Shown here one piece after another: positions 15,146 through 25,923 of a stretch of 34,485 nucleotides of DNA; the first letter of the stretch is position 1, and each line of letters begins with the position of its first letter. The stretch is from Prevotella sp. (lineage in GTDB: Bacteria; Bacteroidota; Bacteroidia; Bacteroidales; Bacteroidaceae). The stretch is taken from positions 1 to 34,485 of the forward strand of contig JAILFU010000142.1 in assembly GCA_024697405.1 (NCBI GenBank), read 5' to 3'. The notes under the pieces are model-generated. The model was given only the letters and a program-made list of their open reading frames with translations, was not told the DNA's origin and did no database searches. The position numbers were made by a program, and so were the translations under genes.

Positions 15146-18100
15146 AGAAGCGAACTTTCAGGCCTACGTTGTAGATGCGCTGCGAGGGATAGCGGTAGAT
15201 GTCGATGCCCTGCATGATGACGCTTTGGTTGTAGGCACCGATTTCGGGGTCGTAGCCGTCGTAGCCGGTGATGGTGAAGAGGTTCTGCGCGTTCACATAG
15301 ACCTGTACCCAGTCGAGTCTGGCCTTGTCGGTCCATTTCTTGGGCAGGTTCCAAGCCAGTGAGAGGTTCTTCAGCCGCAGGTAGGAGCCGTTCTCTATGA
15401 AGCGGCTGCTCATGCGGTTGTTCTCGTTCAGGTTCGTGCGGGCGGGATTGATGCGCTGGCCCTCGGCCGTCGAGGCGTTGGGCACATAGACATTCGACAG
15501 GTCGGTACCCACGCCGTTGGGGTCGATCATCTCCACACGGGCATAGTTGGCCACGGAGCTGAGGTAGTTGCCCCAGTTCAGGTAGTTGGTGTGGCGCTCC
15601 TTAATATAATTATAGATGTCGTTGCCCACGCTACCGTTGAGGAAGAACGACAGCTCGAAGTCACGCCAGGTGATGACATTGTTCAAGCCGAAGGTGAAGT
15701 CGGGATTGGGATTGCCAATATACTTGCGGTCGGCCTCGGTAATCTTGCCGTCCTTGTTCACATCCTCAAAGATGTAGTCGCCCACCCAGATGCCGTCCAC
15801 CTGTATGGGCACCATGTTGCCCTCGCTGTCTACCGGACGTGCCACCTCCAGGCGGCTGCCGTCGGCATTGAGCATATATTCGCCCAGCTGGTTTTTCTGG
15901 TAGAAGTCGTCCTCGCAGGTGAACATGCCGATGACATTGTAGCCGTAGAAGCGTCCCACGGGGCCGCCCACGTCGGTCAGCGTATAGGTAGATGCGTTAT
16001 TGGGATTCACGCCCTGGATAGCTGCTGTAGAGCTGTTGAGCTTCTTCAGCTTGTTGCGGTTGAGCGAGAGCGTCAGGCTGGAGCGCCACTCCAAATCCTT
16101 CTTCTTGATGTTCAGCGTGTTCAGCGTGAACTCAATGCCCTTGTTGCGGATGCTGCCGGCGTTCACCTTCGGGGCGGCCATGCCCATCCAGTCGCCTGTC
16201 AGCACATAGAGGGGCAGCACGGCGTCCATCAGCAGGTCGTCGGTGTTCTTATAATAGGCGTCGATAATCAGCTCGATGCGTCCCAGCAGGTTCAGGTCGA
16301 GGCCGATGTTCCAGGCGCGGGTGGTCTCCCATGTCAGCTCGGGATTGCCGAAGTTATTAGGCAGGAAGCCCGTTCCCCAGGCGGTGCTGACGGCCTTCAG
16401 CGTGGAGAGGTAGGCACCGCTGCCTGCCTGCTGATTGCCCACGAGACCCCATCCCAGGCGCAGCTTCATGTTGTCCATCCATTTGATGTTCTCCATGAAC
16501 TTCTCCTGACTGACACGCCAGGCCACGGCAGCCGAGGGGAACCATCCCCAGCGGTTGCCCTTGCTGAAACTGCTGGAGCCATCGGTACGCAGGGTGGCAG
16601 TGAAGAGGTATTTGTCGAAGAGGTTATAGTTCAGACGCCCGTAGTAGGACTCGATGGCCCACTCGTTCTCGCCGTCGTCGTTGGTCGACGTGTCGCTGTC
16701 GCCCACATGGAGGAAGTGGATGGCATCGCTGACATAGCCCTTGCGCGAGCCGGAGAGGAAGCCCCACAGTCCCCACTGCGCCTCATGACCGGCCATGACC
16801 TGCAGGTGGTGGCCCTTCACGGGGTCGATGTCGTAGGTGGCATACTGCTTGAAGGAGCTGTATTCGTTCTTGTCAACACGGCGTGTCGACTGCGAGGTGA
16901 TGATGGTGGAACCATACTGATAGTCAGGCTGAAACTGGTTGGTATAGTTCCACGAGCGGCTGCCGCCATACTCTATACGCAGGTTCAGCCCTTTCAGGGG
17001 GAAGATATTAGCGAAGAAATTATAGTCTACGCCGAAGTTGCGGCGGTTGTTCTCGCGCATGTCGGCCTCGAAGAGCGGATTCTGGTAGCTGACGTTGAAC
17101 TTGTCGCTCATGTCGCTGTTAAAGCCATAGCTGCCATCGGGATTCTTGGCGGCCACGTCGGGAAACTGCTGGAGGGCGGTCTGTATGACGTTCGACTCGT
17201 CGAAGGTGACGGTACGGCGGGTGTTGGACAGCGACGCGTTCACCCCGGCTGTCATCCACTTGTTCACGTTCATGTCGAGGTTGGCACGGAAGGTGGCACG
17301 CTCGAAGTCGGAGCCGATGCCGATGCCTTCCTGGTCGAGGTAGCCGCCGCTGACGGAGAAGCGTGTGCCGTTGGCGCCGCCGCTGACGTTCACCTGGTGG
17401 TTATGCATGAAGGCTGTCTGGAAGAGCACATCCTGCCAGTCGGTGCCCTTGGTAAGCAGCGACGGGTCCTTGAAGTCCTCGCGCATGGCCCAGTCGCCGC
17501 CATAGAGCCTGCCGCGCTCGTTGTAGAAGGCGGCATACTCCTGCAGGTTGAGCACGTCGAGCTTGCCAGGTATGCTCTGCCAGCCGGCATAGCCCTCATA
17601 CTGCACCTGCGTCTTGCCCTCCTGGCCGCGCTTGGTGGTAATGAGCACCACGCCGTTGGAGGCCCTCGAACCGTAGATGGCCGTTGCCGAAGCATCCTTC
17701 AGCACCTCCAAGGAGACGATGTCGCTGGGGTTCAGCGACGAGAGAGCCGATGAGTTTCCGTTGGTCTGTCCGCTGACGGCAATGCCGTCGATGACATACA
17801 GCGGCTCGTTGGCCGACAGCGAGTTCACGCCACGTATCTGCACAGAGATACCGCCGCCGGGAGCACCGCTGTTCTGCGTCACCTGCACACCGGCGATGCG
17901 GCCCTGCATGGCCTGCTCGATGTTGGTGTTCACGCCCTGCTTGATGGCTTTCTCGTCGATGCTGGAGACGGCGCCCGTCAGGTCGGAGCGCTTCATCACG
18001 CCATAGCCCACGACCACCACCTGGTCGAGCATGTTCACATCCTCGGCCAGCTTCACGTCGATATTGGCCTTGGTCACTTTCACTTGCTGGGTCTTGTAGC

Positions 18101-18362
18101 CCACATAGCTCACCTCGAGCGTCTCGCCTTGCTTCGCGGCAATTTTGAACTGGCCGTTGAAGTCGGTGATAGCACCGCTGCCGAAGCCTTTCACCTTCAC
18201 CGTGGCGCCGATAATCTCCTCGCCGGTGGCGGCATCTGTCACAGTGCCCTGCACGTCGATGTTCTGAGCCATGAGAGACAGCGGCAACAGCAGTGTCAGG
18301 CATAAGCCCAAGCTCCTGCTGCGCGCAAGTGCTCTGATGAGAAAAGAAAACGTGTGTTTCAT
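15144..18362 (-). CDS. SusC/RagA family TonB-dependent outer-membrane transporter
   Basis: This 1072-residue protein imports oligosaccharides across the outer membrane using TonB energy. Order of parts: signal peptide 1-32 (LLPLSLMAQ); CarboxypepD_reg-like beta-sandwich ~35-115 (VQGTVTDAATGEEIIGATVKV, VSYVGYKTQ); plug ~120-235 with the family signature YVIDGIAVSG and SLEVLKDASATAIYGSRAS; then the barrel to the final strand IYNVGLKVRF. Length is normal and no frameshift is seen. It follows the GH5_7 gene by about 100 bp that consist almost entirely of a 9-bp repeat, with no TAnnTTTG box. It is therefore probably transcribed from the promoter in front of GH5_7. Substrate is inferred from the two GH5 enzymes. 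Confidence 0.97.
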   Translation of the reverse strand: MKHTFSFLIRALARSRSLGLCLTLLLPLSLMAQNIDVQGTVTDAATGEEIIGATVKVKGFGSGAITDFNGQFKIAAKQGETLEVSYVGYKTQQVKVTKANIDVKLAEDVNMLDQVVVVGYGVMKRSDLTGAVSSIDEKAIKQGVNTNIEQAMQGRIAGVQVTQNSGAPGGGISVQIRGVNSLSANEPLYVIDGIAVSGQTNGNSSALSSLNPSDIVSLEVLKDASATAIYGSRASNGVVLITTKRGQEGKTQVQYEGYAGWQSIPGKLDVLNLQEYAAFYNERGRLYGGDWAMREDFKDPSLLTKGTDWQDVLFQTAFMHNHQVNVSGGANGTRFSVSGGYLDQEGIGIGSDFERATFRANLDMNVNKWMTAGVNASLSNTRRTVTFDESNVIQTALQQFPDVAAKNPDGSYGFNSDMSDKFNVSYQNPLFEADMRENNRRNFGVDYNFFANIFPLKGLNLRIEYGGSRSWNYTNQFQPDYQYGSTIITSQSTRRVDKNEYSSFKQYATYDIDPVKGHHLQVMAGHEAQWGLWGFLSGSRKGYVSDAIHFLHVGDSDTSTNDDGENEWAIESYYGRLNYNLFDKYLFTATLRTDGSSSFSKGNRWGWFPSAAVAWRVSQEKFMENIKWMDNMKLRLGWGLVGNQQAGSGAYLSTLKAVSTAWGTGFLPNNFGNPELTWETTRAWNIGLDLNLLGRIELIIDAYYKNTDDLLMDAVLPLYVLTGDWMGMAAPKVNAGSIRNKGIEFTLNTLNIKKKDLEWRSSLTLSLNRNKLKKLNSSTAAIQGVNPNNASTYTLTDVGGPVGRFYGYNVIGMFTCEDDFYQKNQLGEYMLNADGSRLEVARPVDSEGNMVPIQVDGIWVGDYIFEDVNKDGKITEADRKYIGNPNPDFTFGLNNVITWRDFELSFFLNGSVGNDIYNYIKERHTNYLNWGNYLSSVANYARVEMIDPNGVGTDLSNVYVPNASTAEGQRINPARTNLNENNRMSSRFIENGSYLRLKNLSLAWNLPKKWTDKARLDWVQVYVNAQNLFTITGYDGYDPEIGAYNQSVIMQGIDIYRYPSQRIYNVGLKVRF

Positions 18363-18382
18363 AGATGATAATTTTGAGGATT

Positions 18383-18469
18383 TCTAGACATTCTAGATTT
18401 TCTAGATTCTCTAGATTTTCTAGACATTCTAGATTCTCTAGATCCTCTAGATTTTCTAGATGTTCTAGC
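18383..18469. repeat. Nonamer array (TCTAGANNN)x9 plus a partial unit
   Basis: Units start at 18383 and every 9 bp to 18455, each with the palindromic hexamer TCTAGA and three variable bases. A tenth, partial unit at 18464 (TCTAGCG) contains the GH5_7 stop codon (18465-18467). The array fills most of the gap in front of susC. Confidence 0.95.
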
Positions 18470-19760
18470 GTTTCTGGTTTTGATTATATTTCCTGATGAT
18501 GGCAATGGTTGTGGAGTCGCAGTCGAAGACGCTGTTCAGACCCTGCGCCTCCTGGGCGGGGTCGCCGCAGTAGGGGTCGCCCACCTGCCACTGCTCCTGG
18601 TGCACGGGCCGGGCCTCGCCGCCCCATCCCCAGAAGTTGCAGCCCTTGACGATGCTGTCGCCCATGGCCATGCTGAAGATGTAGTCGTAGTACTGGTCGC
18701 GGGCCGTGGTGGGCGAGGCGGGGTCACGCTTGAAGTCGTCGCGGGGATAGCCGAACTCCTCCACGACGAGGGGCTTTCCCAGTTTGTGGGCAATGGCGAT
18801 ATGACCCTTCAGGTATTCGCCGCTGTTCATGCAGGCCCGTCCGATGTTCTCCTGCAGCGAGTCCTCCTTGGCCCAGTTCCAGTTGTAGGGCCAGATATGG
18901 GCGTTCATATAGTCGATATTCGGGTCGGAGGAGACACGCTCGTAGAGGGCGGTGTCGCCCTCGCATCCCCAGATACCCTCGCTGCCGATAGAGATAAGAT
19001 GGTTCTTGTCCAGACTGCGGATGAGCGCCGAGGCCTTGCTGAGCCACTGGGCGAAAGGCTCCTTAGCCTCTTCGCTGAAGGCACGCGGCTCGTTGCCTAT
19101 CTGCCAGGCCATGATGGCGGGGTCGTCGACGTATGCCACGTTGGTGTAGCGGTTGGTACGGCCAATGATGTCGCGCACATACTGATAGAACAGCTCGTGG
19201 GCCTTCTCGTTCAGGGCATACTGGCTCATGGCCTGCATGAACACCTGATAGCCGTCCTCATTGGGACGGGGCTGACGTCCGGCACCGGCCTGCTCCAGAT
19301 AGAAGCCGTAGCCGCCGCTCCACTCCCAGGAGTTGTTCAGGTAGAGTACGGCCTTCATACCCCGCTCGCCCATCTGCTGCAAGAGGTAGTCAAGACCAGC
19401 GAGGATAGTGTCGTTATACACGCCGGGAGCCACCTGCAGCGTCGGTTCCACCTTCGTGGTGACGCCACGCTCTCCGTCGCTGCCCACCAGGATGCGCAGG
19501 TTGTCGAGTCCCAGCTCATGAAGCTTGTCCAGCTCACGGCACAGGCGCTCGCGGTCACCGCCCTGGCCCTCGCTGCCCAGGATGGCACCATACCAGAAGT
19601 TCGTACCCACATAGCGGTATTCCTGTCCGTCGAGCAGGAAGCAGGCACCGTCGCGTTGCACGAAGGGGCTGGAGAGAGCATCCGCCTTCTTCTCCGTGCA
19701 TGAGGCAAAAGCCATCACCAAGGTAGTGATAGCTACCAGAAAAAAACTTTTCTTTTGCAT
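18465..19760 (-). CDS. GH5 (subfamily 7-like) endo-beta-1,4-mannanase lipoprotein
   Basis: This 431-residue lipoprotein (lipobox AFASC, Cys21) is a likely beta-mannanase at the cell surface or periplasm. The GH5_7 pattern is strong: GTNFWYGAILGS at 52-63, NLRILVG at 87-93, LNNSWEWSGGYGFYL at 141-155, WQIGNEPR at 219-226 with acid/base Glu224, HIWPYNWNW at 288-296, VVEEFGYPRD at 332-341 with nucleophile Glu335, and WGWGG near the C terminus. ATG 19760 is chosen because it begins the signal peptide; an upstream in-frame ATG at 19802 would place 14 residues before it. It is the first gene of the minus-strand PUL, 117 bp from the divergent GH92 gene. Its stop codon lies in the last unit of the 9-bp repeat. 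Confidence 0.93.
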   Translation of the reverse strand: MQKKSFFLVAITTLVMAFASCTEKKADALSSPFVQRDGACFLLDGQEYRYVGTNFWYGAILGSEGQGGDRERLCRELDKLHELGLDNLRILVGSDGERGVTTKVEPTLQVAPGVYNDTILAGLDYLLQQMGERGMKAVLYLNNSWEWSGGYGFYLEQAGAGRQPRPNEDGYQVFMQAMSQYALNEKAHELFYQYVRDIIGRTNRYTNVAYVDDPAIMAWQIGNEPRAFSEEAKEPFAQWLSKASALIRSLDKNHLISIGSEGIWGCEGDTALYERVSSDPNIDYMNAHIWPYNWNWAKEDSLQENIGRACMNSGEYLKGHIAIAHKLGKPLVVEEFGYPRDDFKRDPASPTTARDQYYDYIFSMAMGDSIVKGCNFWGWGGEARPVHQEQWQVGDPYCGDPAQEAQGLNSVFDCDSTTIAIIRKYNQNQKR

Positions 19761-19789
19761 GAGTTCTGTTATTGTTAGTAATTTGGGTG

Positions 19790-19797
19790 CAAAATTA
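19790..19797 (-). promoter_or_regulatory. Putative -7 box for the PUL operon
   Basis: The minus strand reads TAATTTTG here, a TAnnTTTG match about 30 bases before the GH5_7 start. No good TTTG was found 19-21 bp upstream, so it may need an activator. Confidence 0.5.
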
Positions 19798-19863
19798 GAC
19801 AAAAAAAACGAGACCTCTATATACTTTTATTGCAAATAAACATACTTTCTCGGAAAAAGTTTG

Positions 19864-19871
19864 TAACTTTG
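19864..19871 (+). promoter_or_regulatory. Putative -7 box for the GH92 fusion, very close to the start codon
   Basis: TAACTTTG ends six bases before the ATG at 19878. If used, transcription would start at or next to the start codon, giving a leaderless or nearly leaderless mRNA. No clear -33 TTTG lies at the expected distance. Confidence 0.4.
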
Positions 19872-19877
19872 CCGCCA

Positions 19878-22800
19878 ATGAGAAAGACCTTGCTCCTATT
19901 ATGCCTGCTATGGGCCACGGCCGTTTCAGGCCAGACCTTCTCGCCCGAACGGACGGGCGGCGTGTATTATGCCTATCCCGTCACAGCGTCGCAGCGGGTG
20001 GAAGTGCCCGACGGGATGGAGGTTTTCTACATCTCACACTACGGGCGTCACGGTTCCCGATGGCTGCCCAGCGAGGAACGCTATGAGTGGGTGGCGGCAC
20101 AGTTCGCCGACGACAGCAACCTGACCGCGCTGGGCAAGAGCGTGAAGCGCCGGCTGAAGAAAATCTGCCGGAACGCCCGGGGCAACGCCGGACAGCTGAC
20201 CCCGCTGGGAGCCAGCCAGCACAGAGGCATCGCCCGCCGCATGGCGGAGAACTACCCTGAGGTGTTCGGCCACGGGAAGACACTGACGGCCACGGGCGAT
20301 GACGACACAAGAATACTGGCACGTTCGAGCACGACACCCCGCTGCCGTGCCTCCATGCTGGCTTTCCTCGGCGAGCTGCCTGTCAAGGGCATCGCTGCTG
20401 AGACAAACCCCGCCCACATGGCGTATATCAACCATGAGTCGGCGGAGCTGAAAGCCCTCTCAGCCCGCACCCGGCGCCAGCCAGACATCTCCACCGACCG
20501 TTTCACCGGCAGCCTGTTCAAGAATCCGTCGCTTGTCGGCGACCCGAAGAAACTGCTCTCGGAACTGCACACCATTGCCAGCGACATGCAGGACATCCCG
20601 CTGGGCATCAGCCTGTGGGACATCTTCACCAGGGAGGAGATGCTGGCCGTACACGATGCCAACAACGAGCGGATGACCATCTGCAACGGCGACACCATCG
20701 CCAACGCGGGCATTGCTGCCCGCAGCAGCATCCCCCTGTGGCTGAACATTGAGCAGGAGGCTGACAGCATGATTGCCTCAGGCAAACGGGGCGCCAGCCT
20801 GCGTTTCGGCCACGACACGGCACTCTTCCGCCTGCTCACCCTGCTCGGCATCCAGCTGCCGGGGACAGGTATGGAGGACATCGTCCCCATGGCCGCCAAC
20901 CTGCAGCTGGTATTCTGTCGCGGCGGGGAAAACGGGAACGTGTGGGTGCTCTTCCTGCTGAACGAGCAGCCCGTGGCGTTTGGCGGGGTGCCGCCTGTCT
21001 ACGGCTCCTTCTACCATTGGAACGACGTGAAATACGTGATGCGCGAACGGCTGCACCAGCTGGAGCACCTGCGGCAGCTGTCGGCCCTGAACACGATGGT
21101 TGGCACCGACCAGGCCAACACCCTGACAGCCGGGCTCTTCGGCAAAGGCTCGGAGGAGAAAGGCCAGACGCTGCCCGCCGTCCTCGTGCCCAACGGCCAG
21201 ACATTCTGGACACCACAGACGCAGTCCACCGAGCGCAAATGCATAGCACCTTATTATTATCGCGACACCCTGTTCCAAGGCATCCGCGCCAGCCACTGGC
21301 TCGTGGGCGGCTGCACGCAGGACTACGGCTCGTTCACCGTGAGCGTATCGGGGAAGGCTACAGACGCTGAACTTGGCACGCCTTTCAGCCATGCCGACGA
21401 AATCTCCCATCCCTACTACTACGCTGTCGACCTGCCCCAGGAGCAGCTGCGGCTGGAGCTGACCGCCCTGAGCCATTCGGCCATCCTGCGCGTCACGCCC
21501 CGGCGCGACGGCCCCCTACATCTGACCATCCGTGCCAACAGCGACGAGCAGGAAGGCACCGTCGGCCACGACGCCCTGCGCCGTCAGGTGTACGGCAGCA
21601 ATCCCGTCCACCGCATCTATCAGGGCTGGGGCGAGCGAGCCGGCTTCAGCGGCCATTTCCTGCTGGAATATTCCGACAGCCTCGTGGCCTGCGAGAGCCT
21701 GGAGCAGGCTGTCTGCCTGACCTTCCAGGGTCGTCGGGGGCAGCCCCTCCTCCTGCGCATGGCCACCTCGTTCACCAGCCGCGAGGGGGCGGACAAGAAC
21801 CTGCAGGCCGAAGGCGACAGCTTCGAGCAGATGGAGCGGCAGTGCATCGACCGCTGGGTGCAGCGCCTGCACACCATCGACGTCAGCGATGCCGACACCG
21901 CCCGCATCGACCGCTTCTACGGGGCGCTCTACCGGGCCTCCTTCCTTCCCCGCGAGATGAGCGATACCGACGGCAGCTATCCGCTTTTCAGCAAAGAGTC
22001 GGTGGCGAAGGACAAGGGGAAAAGATTCGGCGACTTCTCCATGTGGGACACCTACCGCGCCCTGCATCCCCTGCTCTGCATCATCGCCCCGAAAGAGAGC
22101 GCACAGATGATGCAGTCGCTCGTAGGCATGGCCGAAGAGGGTGGCTGGCTGCCCATCTTCCCCTGCTGGAACAGCTACACGGCTGCCATGATTGGCGACC
22201 ATTGCTCGTCGGTGCTGGCCGATGCCTACGTGAAGGGCATCCGCAACTTCGATGCGCAGAAAGCTTACCGATACATGCTCAAGAACGCGACGGAGCAGCC
22301 CGCCACCTTCGACGAATACAAAAACGGCATGGGCCGCCGTGCCCTCGACAGCTACCTGCGCTATGGCTACATCCCCCTGGAGGACTCGGTGAAGGAGGCC
22401 TTCCACCAGCAGGAGCAGACCTCACGCACACTGGAATATGCCTACGACGACTTCTGCGTGGCGCAGATGGCCCAGGCGCTGCATCAGGAAAACGGAGCGC
22501 TGATGCGCCGCTCGGAGAACTGGCGCAACGCCGTCAACCCCGTCACCGGCTGGGCCGACGGCCGCCATGCCGACGGCTCGTGGGAGGGAAACCGCGACTT
22601 GGTCAGCCGGCAGCCCTACATCACCGAGGGGGCCACCTGCCACTATACCTGGTATGTGCCCCAGAACATTCCCGGCCTCATCAGCCTCATGGGAGGCAGG
22701 GAGCGCTTCACGGCCAGGCTCGACTCCATGTTTTCCGAGGGACGCTATTGGCACGGCAACGAGCCCTGCCATCAGGTGGCATGGCTCTACTCACTGGCCG

Positions 22801-23138
22801 GGCATCCGGAAAAGACACGAGAAAAAGTCGGCCATATCCTGGCCACGGAATACAACGACACGCCCGGGGGACTCTCCGGCAACGACGATGCCGGGCAGAT
22901 GTCGGCCTGGCAGGTGTTTGCCCATCTTGGCTTCTACCCCGTCTGCCCGGCCACGCCGCAGTATGTCCTTGGCGGGGCGCAGTTCCGGCAGGTCACCCTC
23001 AACCAGCCTGGACGGGCACCCTTTGTCATCCGCCGCTCGCCCGACGGGCTCTACCGTCTGAACGGACAGCCGCTGACCGACAGCTTCACCATCAGCCATG
23101 CCGACCTGCTCAGCGGCGGGGAGCTGCTCCTGCCGTAA
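19878..23138 (+). CDS. Histidine acid phosphatase - GH92 alpha-mannosidase fusion
   Basis: This secreted protein of 1086 residues (signal peptide MRKTLLLLCLLWATAVSGQ) joins two enzymes. Residues ~20-400 are a branch-2 histidine phosphatase: SHYGRHGSRW with catalytic His58 and, at ~308-320, LRFGHDTALFRLL with the His-Asp pair (H312-D313). Residues ~405-1086 are GH92, a calcium-dependent exo-alpha-mannosidase family. It begins MVGTDQANT and has GCTQDYGSF, MWDTYRALHPL, a TEGATCHYTWYVP block with Glu917, and SGNDDAGQMSAWQVF with Asp1003/Asp1004 (general-base region). All key motifs are present in both halves, with no frameshift. Start 19878 is preferred over an in-frame ATG at 19830 because it opens the signal. 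It is divergent from the PUL and ends 5 bp from the ABC gene. Phosphorylated mannoglycans are a possible target; that is inference. Confidence 0.92.
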   Translation: MRKTLLLLCLLWATAVSGQTFSPERTGGVYYAYPVTASQRVEVPDGMEVFYISHYGRHGSRWLPSEERYEWVAAQFADDSNLTALGKSVKRRLKKICRNARGNAGQLTPLGASQHRGIARRMAENYPEVFGHGKTLTATGDDDTRILARSSTTPRCRASMLAFLGELPVKGIAAETNPAHMAYINHESAELKALSARTRRQPDISTDRFTGSLFKNPSLVGDPKKLLSELHTIASDMQDIPLGISLWDIFTREEMLAVHDANNERMTICNGDTIANAGIAARSSIPLWLNIEQEADSMIASGKRGASLRFGHDTALFRLLTLLGIQLPGTGMEDIVPMAANLQLVFCRGGENGNVWVLFLLNEQPVAFGGVPPVYGSFYHWNDVKYVMRERLHQLEHLRQLSALNTMVGTDQANTLTAGLFGKGSEEKGQTLPAVLVPNGQTFWTPQTQSTERKCIAPYYYRDTLFQGIRASHWLVGGCTQDYGSFTVSVSGKATDAELGTPFSHADEISHPYYYAVDLPQEQLRLELTALSHSAILRVTPRRDGPLHLTIRANSDEQEGTVGHDALRRQVYGSNPVHRIYQGWGERAGFSGHFLLEYSDSLVACESLEQAVCLTFQGRRGQPLLLRMATSFTSREGADKNLQAEGDSFEQMERQCIDRWVQRLHTIDVSDADTARIDRFYGALYRASFLPREMSDTDGSYPLFSKESVAKDKGKRFGDFSMWDTYRALHPLLCIIAPKESAQMMQSLVGMAEEGGWLPIFPCWNSYTAAMIGDHCSSVLADAYVKGIRNFDAQKAYRYMLKNATEQPATFDEYKNGMGRRALDSYLRYGYIPLEDSVKEAFHQQEQTSRTLEYAYDDFCVAQMAQALHQENGALMRRSENWRNAVNPVTGWADGRHADGSWEGNRDLVSRQPYITEGATCHYTWYVPQNIPGLISLMGGRERFTARLDSMFSEGRYWHGNEPCHQVAWLYSLAGHPEKTREKVGHILATEYNDTPGGLSGNDDAGQMSAWQVFAHLGFYPVCPATPQYVLGGAQFRQVTLNQPGRAPFVIRRSPDGLYRLNGQPLTDSFTISHADLLSGGELLLP

Positions 23139-23143
23139 AGGGG

Positions 23144-25018
<1,875 letters not shown>

Positions 25019-25020
25019 AA

Positions 25021-25090
25021 GAAGTAATAAGTAATAAGTAAAAAGTATGAAGTAAGAAGCAAGAAAAGAAATAAGTAAAAAGTAAGAAGT
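25021..25090. repeat. Heptamer-type array (AAGTAAN) upstream of the ABC gene
   Basis: A run of AAGTAAT, AAGTAAA, AAGTATG, AAGTAAG and decayed units with 7-bp spacing begins three bases upstream of the ABC start codon. Read on the minus strand it is open and would add a spurious hydrophobic leader to the ABC protein. Confidence 0.8.
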
Positions 25091-25093
25091 AAA

Positions 25094-25130
25094 AAGCAGG
25101 CTGCGCATGATGAAAGGCGGTAGCCCACTT
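25094..25130 (-). terminator. Putative terminator after rplS
   Basis: On the minus strand AAGTGGGCT (25122-25130) can pair with AGCCTGCTT (25094-25102) over 9 positions, two of them G-U, followed by TTTAC. It sits between two inverted heptamer arrays and would separate rplS from the ABC gene. Confidence 0.45.
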
Positions 25131-25158
25131 CTTACTTCTTACTTCTTACTTCTTACTT
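25131..25158. repeat. Heptamer array (CTTACTT)x4 after rplS
   Basis: Four perfect units, the reverse complement of the AAGTAAG family at 25021-25090, flank the hairpin on its other side, 11 bases from the rplS stop. Confidence 0.95.
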
Positions 25159-25169
25159 TTCAAAGGGGT

Positions 25170-25562
25170 CTAGTCTTCTTTCTTGACAGCAATGCGCTTC
25201 TCCTTAATGCGGGCAGCCTTACCCGTGAGCTTGCGCAGATAGTACAGCTTGGCGCGACGCACCTTGCCGTGCTTGTTCACTTCAATGCTGTCGATATTGG
25301 GCGACTCCAGGGGGAAGATACGCTCCACACCCACGGTGCCCGACATCTTACGGACGGTGAAGCGCTTCTTCTCGCCGTGACCACAAATCTTAATGACCAC
25401 GCCACGATAGAACTGGATACGCTCCTTTGAACCCTCGATAATTTTGTAACCAACAGTGATGGTGTCGCCGGGAGCGAACTCCTCGAACTTCTTGCCTGCC
25501 TCTTGGGCCTTGGCACGATTGCTGGTTGCAAATGCTTCCTCAGCAACTTTAATTAAATCCAT
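25170..25562 (-). CDS. rplS: 50S ribosomal protein L19
   Basis: The 130-residue protein is bL19, which sits at the interface of the 30S and 50S subunits. Typical stretches are [55 protein letters not shown] and [22 protein letters not shown]. Translation starts at ATG 25562 ([11 protein letters not shown]); the frame is open further upstream but that part reads as leader. It is a single gene with its own promoter, a leader of about 90 bases and a putative terminator. It is a conserved core gene and marks the edge of the GC-rich core region. Confidence 0.97.
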   Translation of the reverse strand: MDLIKVAEEAFATSNRAKAQEAGKKFEEFAPGDTITVGYKIIEGSKERIQFYRGVVIKICGHGEKKRFTVRKMSGTVGVERIFPLESPNIDSIEVNKHGKVRRAKLYYLRKLTGKAARIKEKRIAVKKED

Positions 25563-25659
25563 TTTTAAGTACTTAATAATTAAATTGTTGTATCGTTCCA
25601 ACGCAACATAGCAGGCAACACTCCAATCTTCCCACCATCGGTTACGCCGAAAGCGGGTG

Positions 25660-25693
25660 CAAAGGTACAAAAAAAACAGCAGTTAGGAGCCAA
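25660..25693 (-). promoter_or_regulatory. Promoter for rplS
   Basis: On the minus strand TTGG (25690-25693) is followed after 22 bp by TACCTTTG (25660-25667), which fits TAnnTTTG. The resulting leader is ~90 bases. From 25694 to 25877 I see no gene or clear signal. Confidence 0.7.
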
Positions 25694-25923
25694 GAGCCAG
25701 ATACTATTATGCAATATTTAACTTTATTTATATTTTACTGTCAATAGCGTAACTACTCCATTTACCACAGGAGTCCTCATGCCCTACAGCAAAACTTTTC
25801 CTGCCACCTTCATTTTTGTGGATTTATGTAATCTGGTCTGTTATATAAGTTGTGCATAGCATGGCTGAATAACTTTGGCAATGATATAGCAGTTGACCTA
25901 AAATTACTTTTCCGCATGGCACT

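Noticed and set aside
25019..25108. 30-residue hydrophobic N-terminal extension of the ABC exporter
   Set aside because: Encoded entirely by heptamer-type repeat DNA and the terminator region of rplS; MREFLQVL at 25018 is the natural start.
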